The notes below the pieces were generated by a model that did no database searches, had not been told where the DNA came from, and saw only the letters and a list, made by a program, of their open reading frames with translations. A stretch of DNA of 64,000 bases, from NCBI RefSeq assembly GCF_001921215.1, contig NZ_MSIF01000013.1, forward strand, positions 1-64,000. Direction: 5' to 3'. Position numbers and translations under genes: made by a program. Positions 32,798-41,156 of the stretch are shown here, piece by piece. Within the stretch, counting starts at the first letter, position 1, and every line of letters starts with the position of its first letter. The DNA is from Actinophytocola xinjiangensis (GTDB lineage Bacteria > Actinomycetota > Actinomycetes > Mycobacteriales > Pseudonocardiaceae).

Positions 32798-33624
32798 TGC
32801 CGACCCTGCACCGGCCGGACACCCTGGACGAGGCCGTCGAGCTGCTGTCCACGGTGGACAACCCGATGGTCTACGGCGGCGGCACCGCGATCCAGATCCT
32901 GATCAAGCAGGGAATCCTGTTCGCCGACAACTTCGTCGACCTCGCCGGGATCCCCGGCCTGCGCGAGATCACCCCCGGTGCCGGCGTTCTCACCGTCGGT
33001 CCGATGGTCAGCGTGCGGCGGATGGAGACCGACCAGCGGGTCCGGGCCCACGCCCCGCTGGCCGCCGAGGCCTACCACCAGGTCGCCAACCCCCGGGTGC
33101 GCAACACCGCGAGCGCGGGCGGCAACATCGCCCACGGCGACTACCGGCTCGACCCGCCGACCGCGCTGCTGGTCCTCGACGCCACCGTGCTGGCCAGCTC
33201 CGTGCGCGGCACCCGGGAGATCCCGGTCCGGGAGTTCTTCGTGGACTTCCAGGAGACCGCGATCGAGCACGACGAGCTGGTCTCCGGCATCCGGATCCCC
33301 GCCCAGCCGCCCGGCGCCGGCCGGTTCGTCAAGAACTCCTCGCTCGGTGAGAACGACTGGCCGTGCGCGTCCGCCTCGGTGCTGGTCACCGGCTCGACGA
33401 TGCACATCGGACTCGGCGCGGTCGCCCCCACCCCGAGGTACGTGGCGTGCGACGCCACCGGCCTCGACGACCAGGGCGCGGTGGACGCCGCGCTGGCCGC
33501 CATCGAACCCGAGCTGGACCCGATCCCCGACGTGCGCGGCGGCGTTGCCTACAAGCGCCGCCTGGCCAGGGCGACGGTCGAGGACGCGGTTCGCGCCGCG
33601 TGGAAGGACCTTCAGCATGCTTGA
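32797..33624 (+). CDS. Molybdenum hydroxylase FAD-binding subunit (CoxM-like)
   Basis: A 275-residue FAD subunit of the xanthine dehydrogenase family. The FAD-binding signature NPMVYGGGTAIQILIKQG lies near residue 25, and the second motif, ASAGGNIAHGD, near residue 105. The C-terminal CO_deh_flav_C domain starts around residue 170. It passes electrons from the Fe-S subunit to an acceptor. The gene overlaps the large subunit gene by eight bases. It is the second of the three hydroxylase genes, in the medium-large-small order seen in many cox-type operons. Confidence 0.92.
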   Translation: MPTLHRPDTLDEAVELLSTVDNPMVYGGGTAIQILIKQGILFADNFVDLAGIPGLREITPGAGVLTVGPMVSVRRMETDQRVRAHAPLAAEAYHQVANPRVRNTASAGGNIAHGDYRLDPPTALLVLDATVLASSVRGTREIPVREFFVDFQETAIEHDELVSGIRIPAQPPGAGRFVKNSSLGENDWPCASASVLVTGSTMHIGLGAVAPTPRYVACDATGLDDQGAVDAALAAIEPELDPIPDVRGGVAYKRRLARATVEDAVRAAWKDLQHA

Positions 33625-35932
33625 GCAGGGATGGGTCGGGGGCCGGCGGGCCAGGTTCGACACCGCCGGCCGGGTCCGCGGGCTGGTCTCGCACGTCGGC
33701 GACCAGCCGGTCGGCGCGGCCGCGCACGTCGCCGTGCACCGCAGCACCCAGCCGCACGCGCTGATCGGCGCGGTGCACACCGAGGACGCGCTGGCCATGC
33801 CCGGCGTGTACGCGGTGCTCACCGGCGCGGACCTGTACAAGCAGTTCGGTGACCGGCTGCTCACCGGCCCGGCCTTCGCCGACCAGCCGGCGCTCGCGCA
33901 CGAGAAGGTGCGCTACGTCGGCGAGCCGGTGGCCGCGGTGCTGGCCGCCGACCTCGCCACCGCGCGCGCGGCCACCGACGCGGTCTGGGTCGACTACGAC
34001 GAGCTGCCACCGGTCTACGACCTGGCCGACGCTCTGGAGGGCAGCGCCTTCGTGCACGACGAGCTGAAGCCGTCGTCGGTCTTCGGTGACCTGCGCCACC
34101 TGCGCGGCGTGCGCGACACCAACGTCAACTACACCTACACGCTGCGCCACGGCGACGCGCAGGCCGCGCGCGAGGCCGGTGCGCACACGGTGACCGGCGA
34201 GTTCTGGGCGCCGCCGACCCACCACGTGCCGATCGAACTGCCGTGCACGATCGCCTGGGTGGACGCCGGCCGGCTGGAGATGCTGACCACCACCCAGACC
34301 CCGTCCTACGTGCGGCAGACCATCGCCGACCTGCTGGACCTGCCGCTGTCGCGGGTGCGGGTGACCACCCGCCCGCTGGGCGGCAGCTTCGGCGCGAAGA
34401 TGTACGACCGGCTGGAGCCGCTGGCCGCCGCGCTGGCCTGGACGACCGGGCGCAAGGTCCGGCTGGTCGCCTCCCGCGAGGAGGCGTTCCTGCTGACCAC
34501 CCGCCACGGCGCGGCCGTCACCTCCAGCCTGACCGCCGACGCCGAGGGCAACCTGGTGTCCTCGATCGCCGACGTGCGCTACGACACCGGCGCCTACGCC
34601 GACGTCGGGCCGAGGATCACCGCCAAGTCCGGCATGGTCACGCCCGGCCCGTACCGCATCGACACCGCGCACGTGCGGTCGCGCTGCGTGTACACCAACA
34701 AGCCCTCCGCCGGCCCGTTCCGGGGTTTCGGCGTGCCCCAGGTGACCTGGTCGCACGAGTCGCTGATCGACGAGCTGGCCCACCGGCTCGGCGAGGACCC
34801 CTACGCGTTCCGCCGCCGGCACCTGCTGCGCGAGGGCGACGAGGCGCCGATGGGCACCCGCATGCACAGCGCGGACTTCGTCACCTGCCTGGATTCGGTG
34901 GCCAACGCCATCGGCTGGTTCGAGCCGCTGGAGCGGGGCAGCGGGCGGATCCGGCGCGGGCGCGGTGTCGCCGTCGGCGTGAAGGCCGTGCTGACGCCCA
35001 CGATCGCCAACGCCGTGCTCCAGTTCAACCAGGACGCCTCGGCGACGCTGCTGATCAGCACCGTCGACATGGGACAGGGCAGCGACACGATCATGGCGCA
35101 GATCGCCGCCGACGTGCTGGCGATGAACTCCGAGCGCATCCACGTCGTGCGCGCGGACACCGACGCCACCCCCTACGACACGATCACCGCCGGCAGCCGC
35201 TCCACCTACCACACCGGCAACGCCGTGCGGCGCGTCGCGCAGGCCATGCGGGACAAGCTGATCGCGTTGGGCGCCCAGCACTTCGAGGTCGCCGAGGCCG
35301 ACGTGGAGCTCACCCCGGAAGGCCTGCGGTCCGGTGAGCGGACGGTGCCGGTCGCCGAGCTGGTGCACGGCCACTTCGGCGCGCGCGGCGCGACGCTGAC
35401 CGCCGAGGCCAACTTCACCACCTCGTGGGCGCCCTACGACAAGGAGACCGGCCGCTCGGAGAAGGTCACCGAGCACTGGTTCGCCGGCGCGATCGGCGTG
35501 CAGCTGACCGTGGACACCGCCACCGGGCGGGTGCACCTCGAGCACCTGGCGGTCGCCGGGGACGTCGGCCGGGCGATCAACCCCGCGCTGGTGGAGCAGC
35601 AGCTGACCGGCGCGGCGATCATGGGCATCGGGCACGCGCTGTTCGACCAGCTGGTGCTCGACCAGGGCCAGCTGGTCAACGGCACGCTGCTGGACTACCA
35701 GCTGCCCTCGATCAGGGACCTGCCCGACAAGCTCACCCCGATCGTCGTGGAGAGCCCGCACGACGACGGCCCGTTCGGCGCGAAGGGCGTGGGGGAGACC
35801 GGGATCCTGGGCATCGCCCCGGCGATCGCCAACGCGGTGCGGGACGCGGTCGGGGTCCGGCTGACCACCCTGCCGCTGACCCCGGAGTCGATCGTCACCG
35901 CGCTGGAGAACAAGCAGGAGGAGGAGTCGTGA
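33617..35932 (+). CDS. Molybdenum hydroxylase large subunit (CoxL-like, not a CO dehydrogenase)
   Basis: A 771-residue molybdopterin-cytosine-dinucleotide subunit. Domain order is normal: the Ald_Xan_dh_C domain (to about residue 145), then Mo-binding parts with GGSFGAKMYDRLEPLAAALA, GQGSDTIMAQIAADVL, TAGSRSTYHTGNAVR and the catalytic Glu727 in GAKGVGETG. The active-site loop reads AGPFRGFGVPQ (around residue 369), as in xanthine and hydroxybenzoyl-CoA-type enzymes. It lacks the AYRCSFR of true form I CO dehydrogenase with its Cu-ligating cysteine. It therefore probably hydroxylates or dehydroxylates a heteroaromatic or aldehyde substrate. ATG 33617 overlaps coxM; the small-subunit gene overlaps by four bases. 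Confidence 0.9.
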   Translation: MLEQGWVGGRRARFDTAGRVRGLVSHVGDQPVGAAAHVAVHRSTQPHALIGAVHTEDALAMPGVYAVLTGADLYKQFGDRLLTGPAFADQPALAHEKVRYVGEPVAAVLAADLATARAATDAVWVDYDELPPVYDLADALEGSAFVHDELKPSSVFGDLRHLRGVRDTNVNYTYTLRHGDAQAAREAGAHTVTGEFWAPPTHHVPIELPCTIAWVDAGRLEMLTTTQTPSYVRQTIADLLDLPLSRVRVTTRPLGGSFGAKMYDRLEPLAAALAWTTGRKVRLVASREEAFLLTTRHGAAVTSSLTADAEGNLVSSIADVRYDTGAYADVGPRITAKSGMVTPGPYRIDTAHVRSRCVYTNKPSAGPFRGFGVPQVTWSHESLIDELAHRLGEDPYAFRRRHLLREGDEAPMGTRMHSADFVTCLDSVANAIGWFEPLERGSGRIRRGRGVAVGVKAVLTPTIANAVLQFNQDASATLLISTVDMGQGSDTIMAQIAADVLAMNSERIHVVRADTDATPYDTITAGSRSTYHTGNAVRRVAQAMRDKLIALGAQHFEVAEADVELTPEGLRSGERTVPVAELVHGHFGARGATLTAEANFTTSWAPYDKETGRSEKVTEHWFAGAIGVQLTVDTATGRVHLEHLAVAGDVGRAINPALVEQQLTGAAIMGIGHALFDQLVLDQGQLVNGTLLDYQLPSIRDLPDKLTPIVVESPHDDGPFGAKGVGETGILGIAPAIANAVRDAVGVRLTTLPLTPESIVTALENKQEEES

Positions 35933-36393
35933 CCGTCCGGATCACGTTGAAGGTCAACGGAGTCGACCACCGCGTCGCCGTCGAGGACGACACCCTGCTG
36001 CTGGACGTGCTGCGCGAACAGGTCGGCACCACCAGCGTGCGGGAGGGCTGCGGGGTGGGCGCGTGCGGCGCGTGCACCGTGCTCTCCGGCGGGTCGAGCG
36101 TGTCCAGCTGCCTGGCGTTGGCGCGCCGCTACGACGGCGCGGAGATCACCACGGCCGAGGGCCTGGACGAGAACGACGCGGTGGTGTCCTCGTTCGTCGA
36201 GTGCGGTGCCGCGCAGTGCGGCTACTGCATCCCCGGGTTCGTGCTGATGTCCACCGAGCTGCTCACCGACAACCCCCGCCCGACCGAGCAGGAGATCACC
36301 GATCACCTGGAGGGCAACATCTGCCGGTGCGGCACCTACCCGGAGATCCGCCGGGCGGTCGCCACCGCCGCACAGCGGAGGTCCCCGGCGTGA
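35929..36393 (+). CDS. Molybdenum hydroxylase 2Fe-2S subunit (CoxS-like)
   Basis: A 154-residue protein with two [2Fe-2S] clusters. The plant-ferredoxin-like N-terminal domain binds the first through Cys41, Cys46, Cys49 and Cys61 (EGCGVGACGACTVL). The helical C-terminal domain binds the second through Cys97, Cys100, Cys132 and Cys134 (CGYCIPG, CRCGTY). All eight ligands are present. The start is GTG 35929, overlapping the large-subunit stop (GTGA). It completes a functional-looking three-subunit molybdenum hydroxylase. No cofactor maturation gene (CoxD/E/F or MoCo sulfurase type) is seen in the operon. Confidence 0.94.
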   Translation: MTVRITLKVNGVDHRVAVEDDTLLLDVLREQVGTTSVREGCGVGACGACTVLSGGSSVSSCLALARRYDGAEITTAEGLDENDAVVSSFVECGAAQCGYCIPGFVLMSTELLTDNPRPTEQEITDHLEGNICRCGTYPEIRRAVATAAQRRSPA

Positions 36394-37124
36394 GCACGGT
36401 CGTCCTGCTGCACTCGCTGGCCATGTCCGGCGGACTGTGGGCCCCGCTCACCGAACGGCTGGCGCCGCACGCGAACGTCGTCGCGCTGGACGCCCGTGGG
36501 CACGGGAAGTCCACCTGGGACGGTTCACCGTTCACCGTGGAGGACCTGGCCGCCGACACCGCCGCGCTGATCGAGTCGCTCGACGACGGCCCGGTCGCCG
36601 TGGCCGGCATGTCGATGGGCGGCTGTGTCGCCATCGCCCTCGCCGGCTCCCGCCCGGAACTGGTCGAGCGGCTGCTGCTGGCCGACACCACCGCCGACTA
36701 CGGGCCGGACAAGGAGACCGCGTGGGCGCAGCGCGCGGACAACGCCACCGGCAAGCCCCGCGAGCGGCAGCTGAGCTTCCAGGTCGACCGCTGGTTCTCC
36801 CCGGAGTTCGCGCGGCGTGACCCGGCCGAGGTCGCCCGGGTCTCGGAGCTGTTCCTGGCCACCGACTCCCGTGCGCACGCCCAGGCCTGCCGGGCCCTGG
36901 GCGCCTTCGACGGCTCGGCGCTGCTCGGCGGGATCACCGCCGACACGCTCGTGGTCGTCGGCGAGCACGACTACGCCACCCCGCCCGACATGGCGCGGGC
37001 CCTGGCGCGGGGCATCCCCGGCGCCCGCCTGGAGGTGTTCGCCGCTGCCCGGCACTTCAGCCTGTTCGAGGCGCCCGGCGCCCTCGACCTCGCCGCCGCA
37101 CACCTGCTGGGAGGACCGCGATGA
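36390..37124 (+). CDS. Alpha/beta hydrolase (enol-lactonase-like)
   Basis: A 244-residue alpha/beta hydrolase of the 3-oxoadipate enol-lactonase (PcaD) subgroup: LLHSLAMSGGLWAPLTERLA, DARGHGKSTWDG, nucleophile elbow AGMSMGGCVA, acid region VVVGEHDYATPP and the catalytic His in AARHFSLFE. The oxyanion HG of typical family members is HS here (LLHSLAMS). In its operon it could open a lactone or hydrolyse an ester produced after ring hydroxylation. GTG 36390 overlaps the Fe-S gene and its stop overlaps the UbiD gene, both by four bases, showing tight co-translation. Confidence 0.85.
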   Translation: MSTVVLLHSLAMSGGLWAPLTERLAPHANVVALDARGHGKSTWDGSPFTVEDLAADTAALIESLDDGPVAVAGMSMGGCVAIALAGSRPELVERLLLADTTADYGPDKETAWAQRADNATGKPRERQLSFQVDRWFSPEFARRDPAEVARVSELFLATDSRAHAQACRALGAFDGSALLGGITADTLVVVGEHDYATPPDMARALARGIPGARLEVFAAARHFSLFEAPGALDLAAAHLLGGPR

Positions 37125-38557
37125 CCGAGCCCGCGACGAGCCTGCGTACCTGGCTGGAGACCATCGACGGCTTCGGTGAGCTGCGGTCGGTCCGGGGCGC
37201 CCACTGGGACACCGAACTCGGGGCGATCGCCGAGCTGAGCTACCAGCGGGCCAACCCGAAGGCCATGCTGTTCAGCGACATCGACGGCTACCCGAGCGGC
37301 CGGGTGCTCACCGGCTCCACCGGGTCCGCGCGGCGCCTCGGCCACACGCTCAACCTGGGCGACGACCTCGACGACGCCGGCCTGGTCGCCGCGCTGCGCG
37401 GCAAGCCGTCGCGCTGGGCGGCCGGCGCTGCCGACTTCCCGCCCGAGGTGGTCACCGCGTCCCCGTTGCTGGACAACGTGATCGAGGGCCCCGACGTCAA
37501 CCTGCTCGACCTGCCGGTGCCGCGCTGGCACGCCGGTGACGGCGGCCGCTACATCGGCACCGGCTGCCTGGTGATCACCTCCGACCCGGAGACCGGCGAG
37601 ATCAACGGCGGCTGCTACCGGATGGAGGTCGTCGAGGACGGCCGCTCGGCCACCATCAACGCCGTGCCGGGCAAGCACGGCGCCCAGCACACCCAGCGCT
37701 GGTTCGAGCGCCACGGCCGCGCGCCGGTCGTGGTCTCCTTCGGCCACCACCCGGTGCTGCTGGTCACCGGCGGCACCGAGGTGCCGACCGGGATCTCCGA
37801 GCTGGCCTACGCCGGCGCGATCCTGGGCCAGCGGGTGCCGGTGCTCACCGGCGAGACCGGTCTGCCGATCCCGGCCGCCGCCGAGGTCGTCATCGAGGGC
37901 TGGCTGCGCCCCGACCACCTCCAGGACGAGGGCCCGTTCGGCGAGTGGACCGGCTACTACTCCGGCAAGCGGCGCCCGGCCCCGGCGATGGACATCGTGG
38001 CGATGTACCACCGCGACGACCCGATCATGCTCGGCGCCCCGCCCGGCAAACCGCCGCACGACTACTCCTACATGCGGACCGTCATGAAGTCCGCGATGAT
38101 CGAGGACGCGCTGGTCAACGCCGGTGTGCCGGGCGTGCGCAAGGCCTGGGCGCACGAGTCGGGCGGCGGGCGGCTGTTCATCGCGGTGTCGGTCGAGCCG
38201 CGCTACGCCGGGCACGCCCGCCAGGTCGGCCACCTCACCGCGCAGCTGCCGGCGGCGGCCTACATGAACCGGTTCGTGGTCGTGGTCGACGAGGACATCG
38301 ACGCCGCCGACCTCGACGAGGTGATCTGGGCGATGAGCACCCGCTGCGACCCGGCCAAGGACATCGACATCGTGCCGGGGACCTGGGGCAGCAAGCTCGA
38401 CCCGCTGCTGGTCGAGGGCGCCCCGCCGTTCAACAGCCGGGCCGTGATCGACGCCTGCCGTCCCTACGACCGCCGGTCGACCTTCCCGAAGGTGTCCACG
38501 GGCGACCCCGAGTACCTAGAGTCTGTCGCACGCAAGTGGGCGCGGGAGCTCGCATGA
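37121..38557 (+). CDS. UbiD-family prenylated-FMN decarboxylase
   Basis: A 478-residue UbiD/ferulate-decarboxylase-family enzyme that reversibly decarboxylates aromatic or unsaturated acids with prenylated FMN. The catalytic network is intact: Asn162 and Arg167 in EINGGCYRM, and Glu270 and Glu275 in EGPFGEWTGYYS, at the same spacings as the N-R and E-E pairs of characterised members. The N-terminal LRTWLETIDGFGELRSVRGA and metal/phosphate-binding HTQRWFE are also typical. The cofactor maker UbiX is encoded two genes downstream. The substrate is likely the aromatic or heteroaromatic acid, or its hydroxylated form, of this locus. Confidence 0.92.
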   Translation: MTEPATSLRTWLETIDGFGELRSVRGAHWDTELGAIAELSYQRANPKAMLFSDIDGYPSGRVLTGSTGSARRLGHTLNLGDDLDDAGLVAALRGKPSRWAAGAADFPPEVVTASPLLDNVIEGPDVNLLDLPVPRWHAGDGGRYIGTGCLVITSDPETGEINGGCYRMEVVEDGRSATINAVPGKHGAQHTQRWFERHGRAPVVVSFGHHPVLLVTGGTEVPTGISELAYAGAILGQRVPVLTGETGLPIPAAAEVVIEGWLRPDHLQDEGPFGEWTGYYSGKRRPAPAMDIVAMYHRDDPIMLGAPPGKPPHDYSYMRTVMKSAMIEDALVNAGVPGVRKAWAHESGGGRLFIAVSVEPRYAGHARQVGHLTAQLPAAAYMNRFVVVVDEDIDAADLDEVIWAMSTRCDPAKDIDIVPGTWGSKLDPLLVEGAPPFNSRAVIDACRPYDRRSTFPKVSTGDPEYLESVARKWARELA

Positions 38558-38569
38558 GCAGCAGGGGGT

Positions 38570-39343
38570 GTGGCGGTGGCTGGTGACGTCCCGGCGGTGT
38601 CGTCGGCGGTACGGATCCTGGAGCGGCTGGCGGCCGAGTGGCCGCATCCGGTCGCGCCCAAGGACCTGGTCAGCGAGCTGGGGCTCAACCGGAGCACCTG
38701 CTACAACATCCTGGCCACGCTGCAACGCGTCGGCTGGGTGACCTCCACCGGCGAGCGGTCGGGCTGGGTGCTCGGCCCGAAGCTGCTCACCCTCACCGGC
38801 GTCACCGACGACATGGCGGCCAGCGTCGCCCAGCAGGAGATCGAGGAACTGGCCAGGCGGCTGGGTTTCGTGGTGTTCCTGGCCGCGCCGGACGGTTCCG
38901 GCGGCTACGTGGTCACCGCCAAGGCCGAGCGGGCGATGGGCGTGCGGGTGACCGTCGGCGTGGGGGAGGGGTTCCCGTTCTCCGCGCCGGCGATCATGCA
39001 GGCCTACCACGCCTGGCAGCCGGGCGCGGTGGTCGACGAGTGGGTGGACCGGTTGGGGCTCAAGCAGTTCACCCCGCACACCGTCGTCGACCGCGACGAG
39101 CTGCACGCGGTGCTGGCCTCGACCCGGGAGCACGGGTTCTCGACGAGCATCCAGCAGTACGACATGGCCCAGAGCGGGGTCGCGGCTCCGGTGTTCGACC
39201 GCCGGGGGCAGGTGGCGGCCGTGGTGTGCTCGTTGGCGTTCTTCACCGAGTTACACGAGGACAACGCGAGCCGGATCGGTGCCATGGTCGCCGCCTGCGC
39301 CGAGCGGATCACCGCCAGGACCGGTGGGCGGCGGCCGGCATGA
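38570..39343 (+). CDS. IclR-family transcriptional regulator
   Basis: A 257-residue IclR regulator: winged helix at residues 8-70 (VSSAVRILERLAAEWPHPVA, ELGLNRSTCYNILATLQRV) and the effector-binding domain from about residue 85 (RAMGVRVTVGVGEGFPFSAP, AGVAAPVFDRRG-like). IclR proteins often govern aromatic catabolism operons. GTG 38570 is the long start; GTG 38576 stands seven bases from the GGGGG box and may be the true one. Being embedded between ubiD and ubiX, it is probably autoregulated with the operon. Its stop overlaps the ubiX start (ATGA). Confidence 0.9.
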   Translation: MAVAGDVPAVSSAVRILERLAAEWPHPVAPKDLVSELGLNRSTCYNILATLQRVGWVTSTGERSGWVLGPKLLTLTGVTDDMAASVAQQEIEELARRLGFVVFLAAPDGSGGYVVTAKAERAMGVRVTVGVGEGFPFSAPAIMQAYHAWQPGAVVDEWVDRLGLKQFTPHTVVDRDELHAVLASTREHGFSTSIQQYDMAQSGVAAPVFDRRGQVAAVVCSLAFFTELHEDNASRIGAMVAACAERITARTGGRRPA

Positions 39344-39993
39344 CGCGGCGCCCCTGGCTGGTCGGCGTCACCGGCGCCAGCGGAACGCCGTACGCGGCGG
39401 CGATCCTGCGCGGGCTGATCGACGCCGGCGAGGACGTCGACGTGATGGTCAGCCAGGCGGCCCGGTTGACGTTGCTCGACGAGACCGGCCGGGGGGTGCG
39501 GGACCGGCACTGGCGCGAGGACCTGTCGGCGTGGCTGGACCGGGACGTCTCGGCGTTGCGTTACTGGCCGGCCACCGACATCGCCGCCGGGCCGTCGTCG
39601 GGTTCGTACCGGACCAAGGGGATGATCATCGCGCCGGCGACCACGGCGACGGTCGCCGCGGTCGCGACCGGCGTCACGCACAACCTCGTCCAGCGCGCGG
39701 CCGACGTGACCCTCAAGGAACGCCGCACGCTGGTCGTCGTGCTGCGCGAGACCCCACTGCGGCTGTCGACGTTGGACAACCTGCGGACGCTGGCGGCCGA
39801 GGGCGCGGTCATCATGCCGGCCACCCCCGCCTTCTACGCCGGCGCGCGGGACGTGGCCGCCCTGGTGGACTTCCTGGCCGGCCGCGTGCTCGACCTGTGT
39901 GACGTCGACCACGACCTCTATCTCCGCTGGGCCGGTACGTTGGGGGCGGCCCGGTCCGATGTGGAGTGGGAGGCGCGTGTCGACCAGCACTGA
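39340..39993 (+). CDS. UbiX-type flavin prenyltransferase
   Basis: A 217-residue flavoprotein of the UbiX/Pad1 family, which makes prenylated FMN from FMN and a dimethylallyl phosphate. Visible are LVGVTGASGTPYAAAILRGL at the N-terminus, the FMN/phosphate region YRTKGMIIAPATTATVAAVA, TGVTHNLVQRAADVTLKERR and the conserved LRETPLRLSTLDNL. This supports the neighbouring UbiD gene product. ATG 39340 overlaps the IclR stop by four bases, and the transporter gene starts 17 bases before its stop. Confidence 0.9.
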   Translation: MTRRPWLVGVTGASGTPYAAAILRGLIDAGEDVDVMVSQAARLTLLDETGRGVRDRHWREDLSAWLDRDVSALRYWPATDIAAGPSSGSYRTKGMIIAPATTATVAAVATGVTHNLVQRAADVTLKERRTLVVVLRETPLRLSTLDNLRTLAAEGAVIMPATPAFYAGARDVAALVDFLAGRVLDLCDVDHDLYLRWAGTLGAARSDVEWEARVDQH

Positions 39994-41152
39994 GCCCGAG
40001 GGCGCCGGGCGCGGCGCCTTACGGCTGCTCCAGACGGCCGCGTTCACCAGTTCCTTCGACCGGTTGATGATCGCGCCGATGCTGGTGGTCATCGCCATCG
40101 ACCTCGACGGCTCGGTCGAGGCCGTCAGCCAGGCCGCCGCCGCCTACTTCCTCTGCTACGGCATCGCCCAGATCTGCTGGGCCATGGTCTCCGACCGGCT
40201 CGGCCGGGTGCGCACCATGCGCCTGTCGCTGGCCGCCGCCGCCGTGTTCGGCCTAGCCTCGGCCCTCGTGCCGGGCGTGGGCTGGCTGGTCGTCGCCCGC
40301 GGCCTGACCGGCGCCTGTTTCGCCGCGGCCATCCCCGGCGCGCTGGTCTACATCGGTGACACCGTGCCGGTGCGGGTGCGCCAGGCGCCGCTGACCGACC
40401 TGATGACCAGTACCGCCGTCGGCATGTCGCTGGCCACCGTCGCCGCCGGCGCGCTGGCCGACTTCACCAGCTGGCGGGTGGCCTTCGCGCTGACCGCCGT
40501 GGTCGGCGGGGTGCTGGCGGTGGTGATGCGCCGGCTGCCCGAGCCGCCGGCCGGCGACCCGGCGCCGATCGGGGCGTCGCTGCGCTCGGTGCTGGCCAAC
40601 CGCCCGGCGCTGCTGGTGCTGGCCCTGGCGCTCACCGAGGGTCTGGTGCTGCTCGGGCCGCTGACCTTCTTCCCGGCCGTGTTGCACGCCAGCGGGCTGT
40701 CGGTCACCGTCGCCGGCCTGCTGACCACGGCCTACGGCGCGTCGGTGCTGGTGTTCGCGCGGGTGGTCAAGCGCTACACCCGCAGCCTCGCCCCGGCCAG
40801 GCTCATCCTGATCGGCGGGACGCTGGCGGTGCTGGCCTACGTGGTGCTGGCGCTCTCGCACGCGGCGCTGGGTGTGGTCGCCGGGACGGTGCTGCTCGGC
40901 GCCGGCTGGGCGTTCATGCACTCCACGTTGCAGACCTGGGCCACCGACGTCGCTCCGAAGGCCAGGGCCACGGCGGTGTCGCTGTTCGCGACGATGCTGT
41001 TCACCGGCAGCGCGATCGGCGCGGCGGTGTTCGGGCCGATGGTCGACGCCGGCGACTTCACCACGATGTTCGTGATCACCCTGGTGGTGGCGGTTCCGCT
41101 GGCGGTGGTGGCCACGATCGGCCGCGGCCGCTACGCCACCCGGGGCCGGTGA
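39977..41152 (+). CDS. MFS transporter of the catabolic operon
   Basis: A 391-residue major facilitator with about 12 helices. The loop motif between helices 2 and 3 (MVSDRLGRVRTMR) and the helix 4-5 region (RGLTGACFAAAIPGALVYIG) are plain. GTG 39977 is chosen for its GGGAGG ribosome site and the 17-base overlap with ubiX; the frame upstream is only ubiX in another phase. Last gene of the operon. It may be a second importer for the aromatic acid or an exporter of an intermediate. It ends four bases from a convergent GNAT gene with no clear terminator. Confidence 0.85.
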   Translation: MSTSTEPEGAGRGALRLLQTAAFTSSFDRLMIAPMLVVIAIDLDGSVEAVSQAAAAYFLCYGIAQICWAMVSDRLGRVRTMRLSLAAAAVFGLASALVPGVGWLVVARGLTGACFAAAIPGALVYIGDTVPVRVRQAPLTDLMTSTAVGMSLATVAAGALADFTSWRVAFALTAVVGGVLAVVMRRLPEPPAGDPAPIGASLRSVLANRPALLVLALALTEGLVLLGPLTFFPAVLHASGLSVTVAGLLTTAYGASVLVFARVVKRYTRSLAPARLILIGGTLAVLAYVVLALSHAALGVVAGTVLLGAGWAFMHSTLQTWATDVAPKARATAVSLFATMLFTGSAIGAAVFGPMVDAGDFTTMFVITLVVAVPLAVVATIGRGRYATRGR

Positions 41153-41156
41153 GGGC

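Noticed and set aside
32797-36393. A CO dehydrogenase operon (coxMLS)
   Set aside because: Subunit order and CoxG fit, but the large-subunit loop is PFRGFG and lacks the Cu-binding Cys motif of form I enzymes; coxD/E/F maturation genes are absent.
38570-39343. A second UbiX or hydroxylase component in the IclR frame
   Set aside because: The coding frame is a complete IclR protein; other frames here are shadows.
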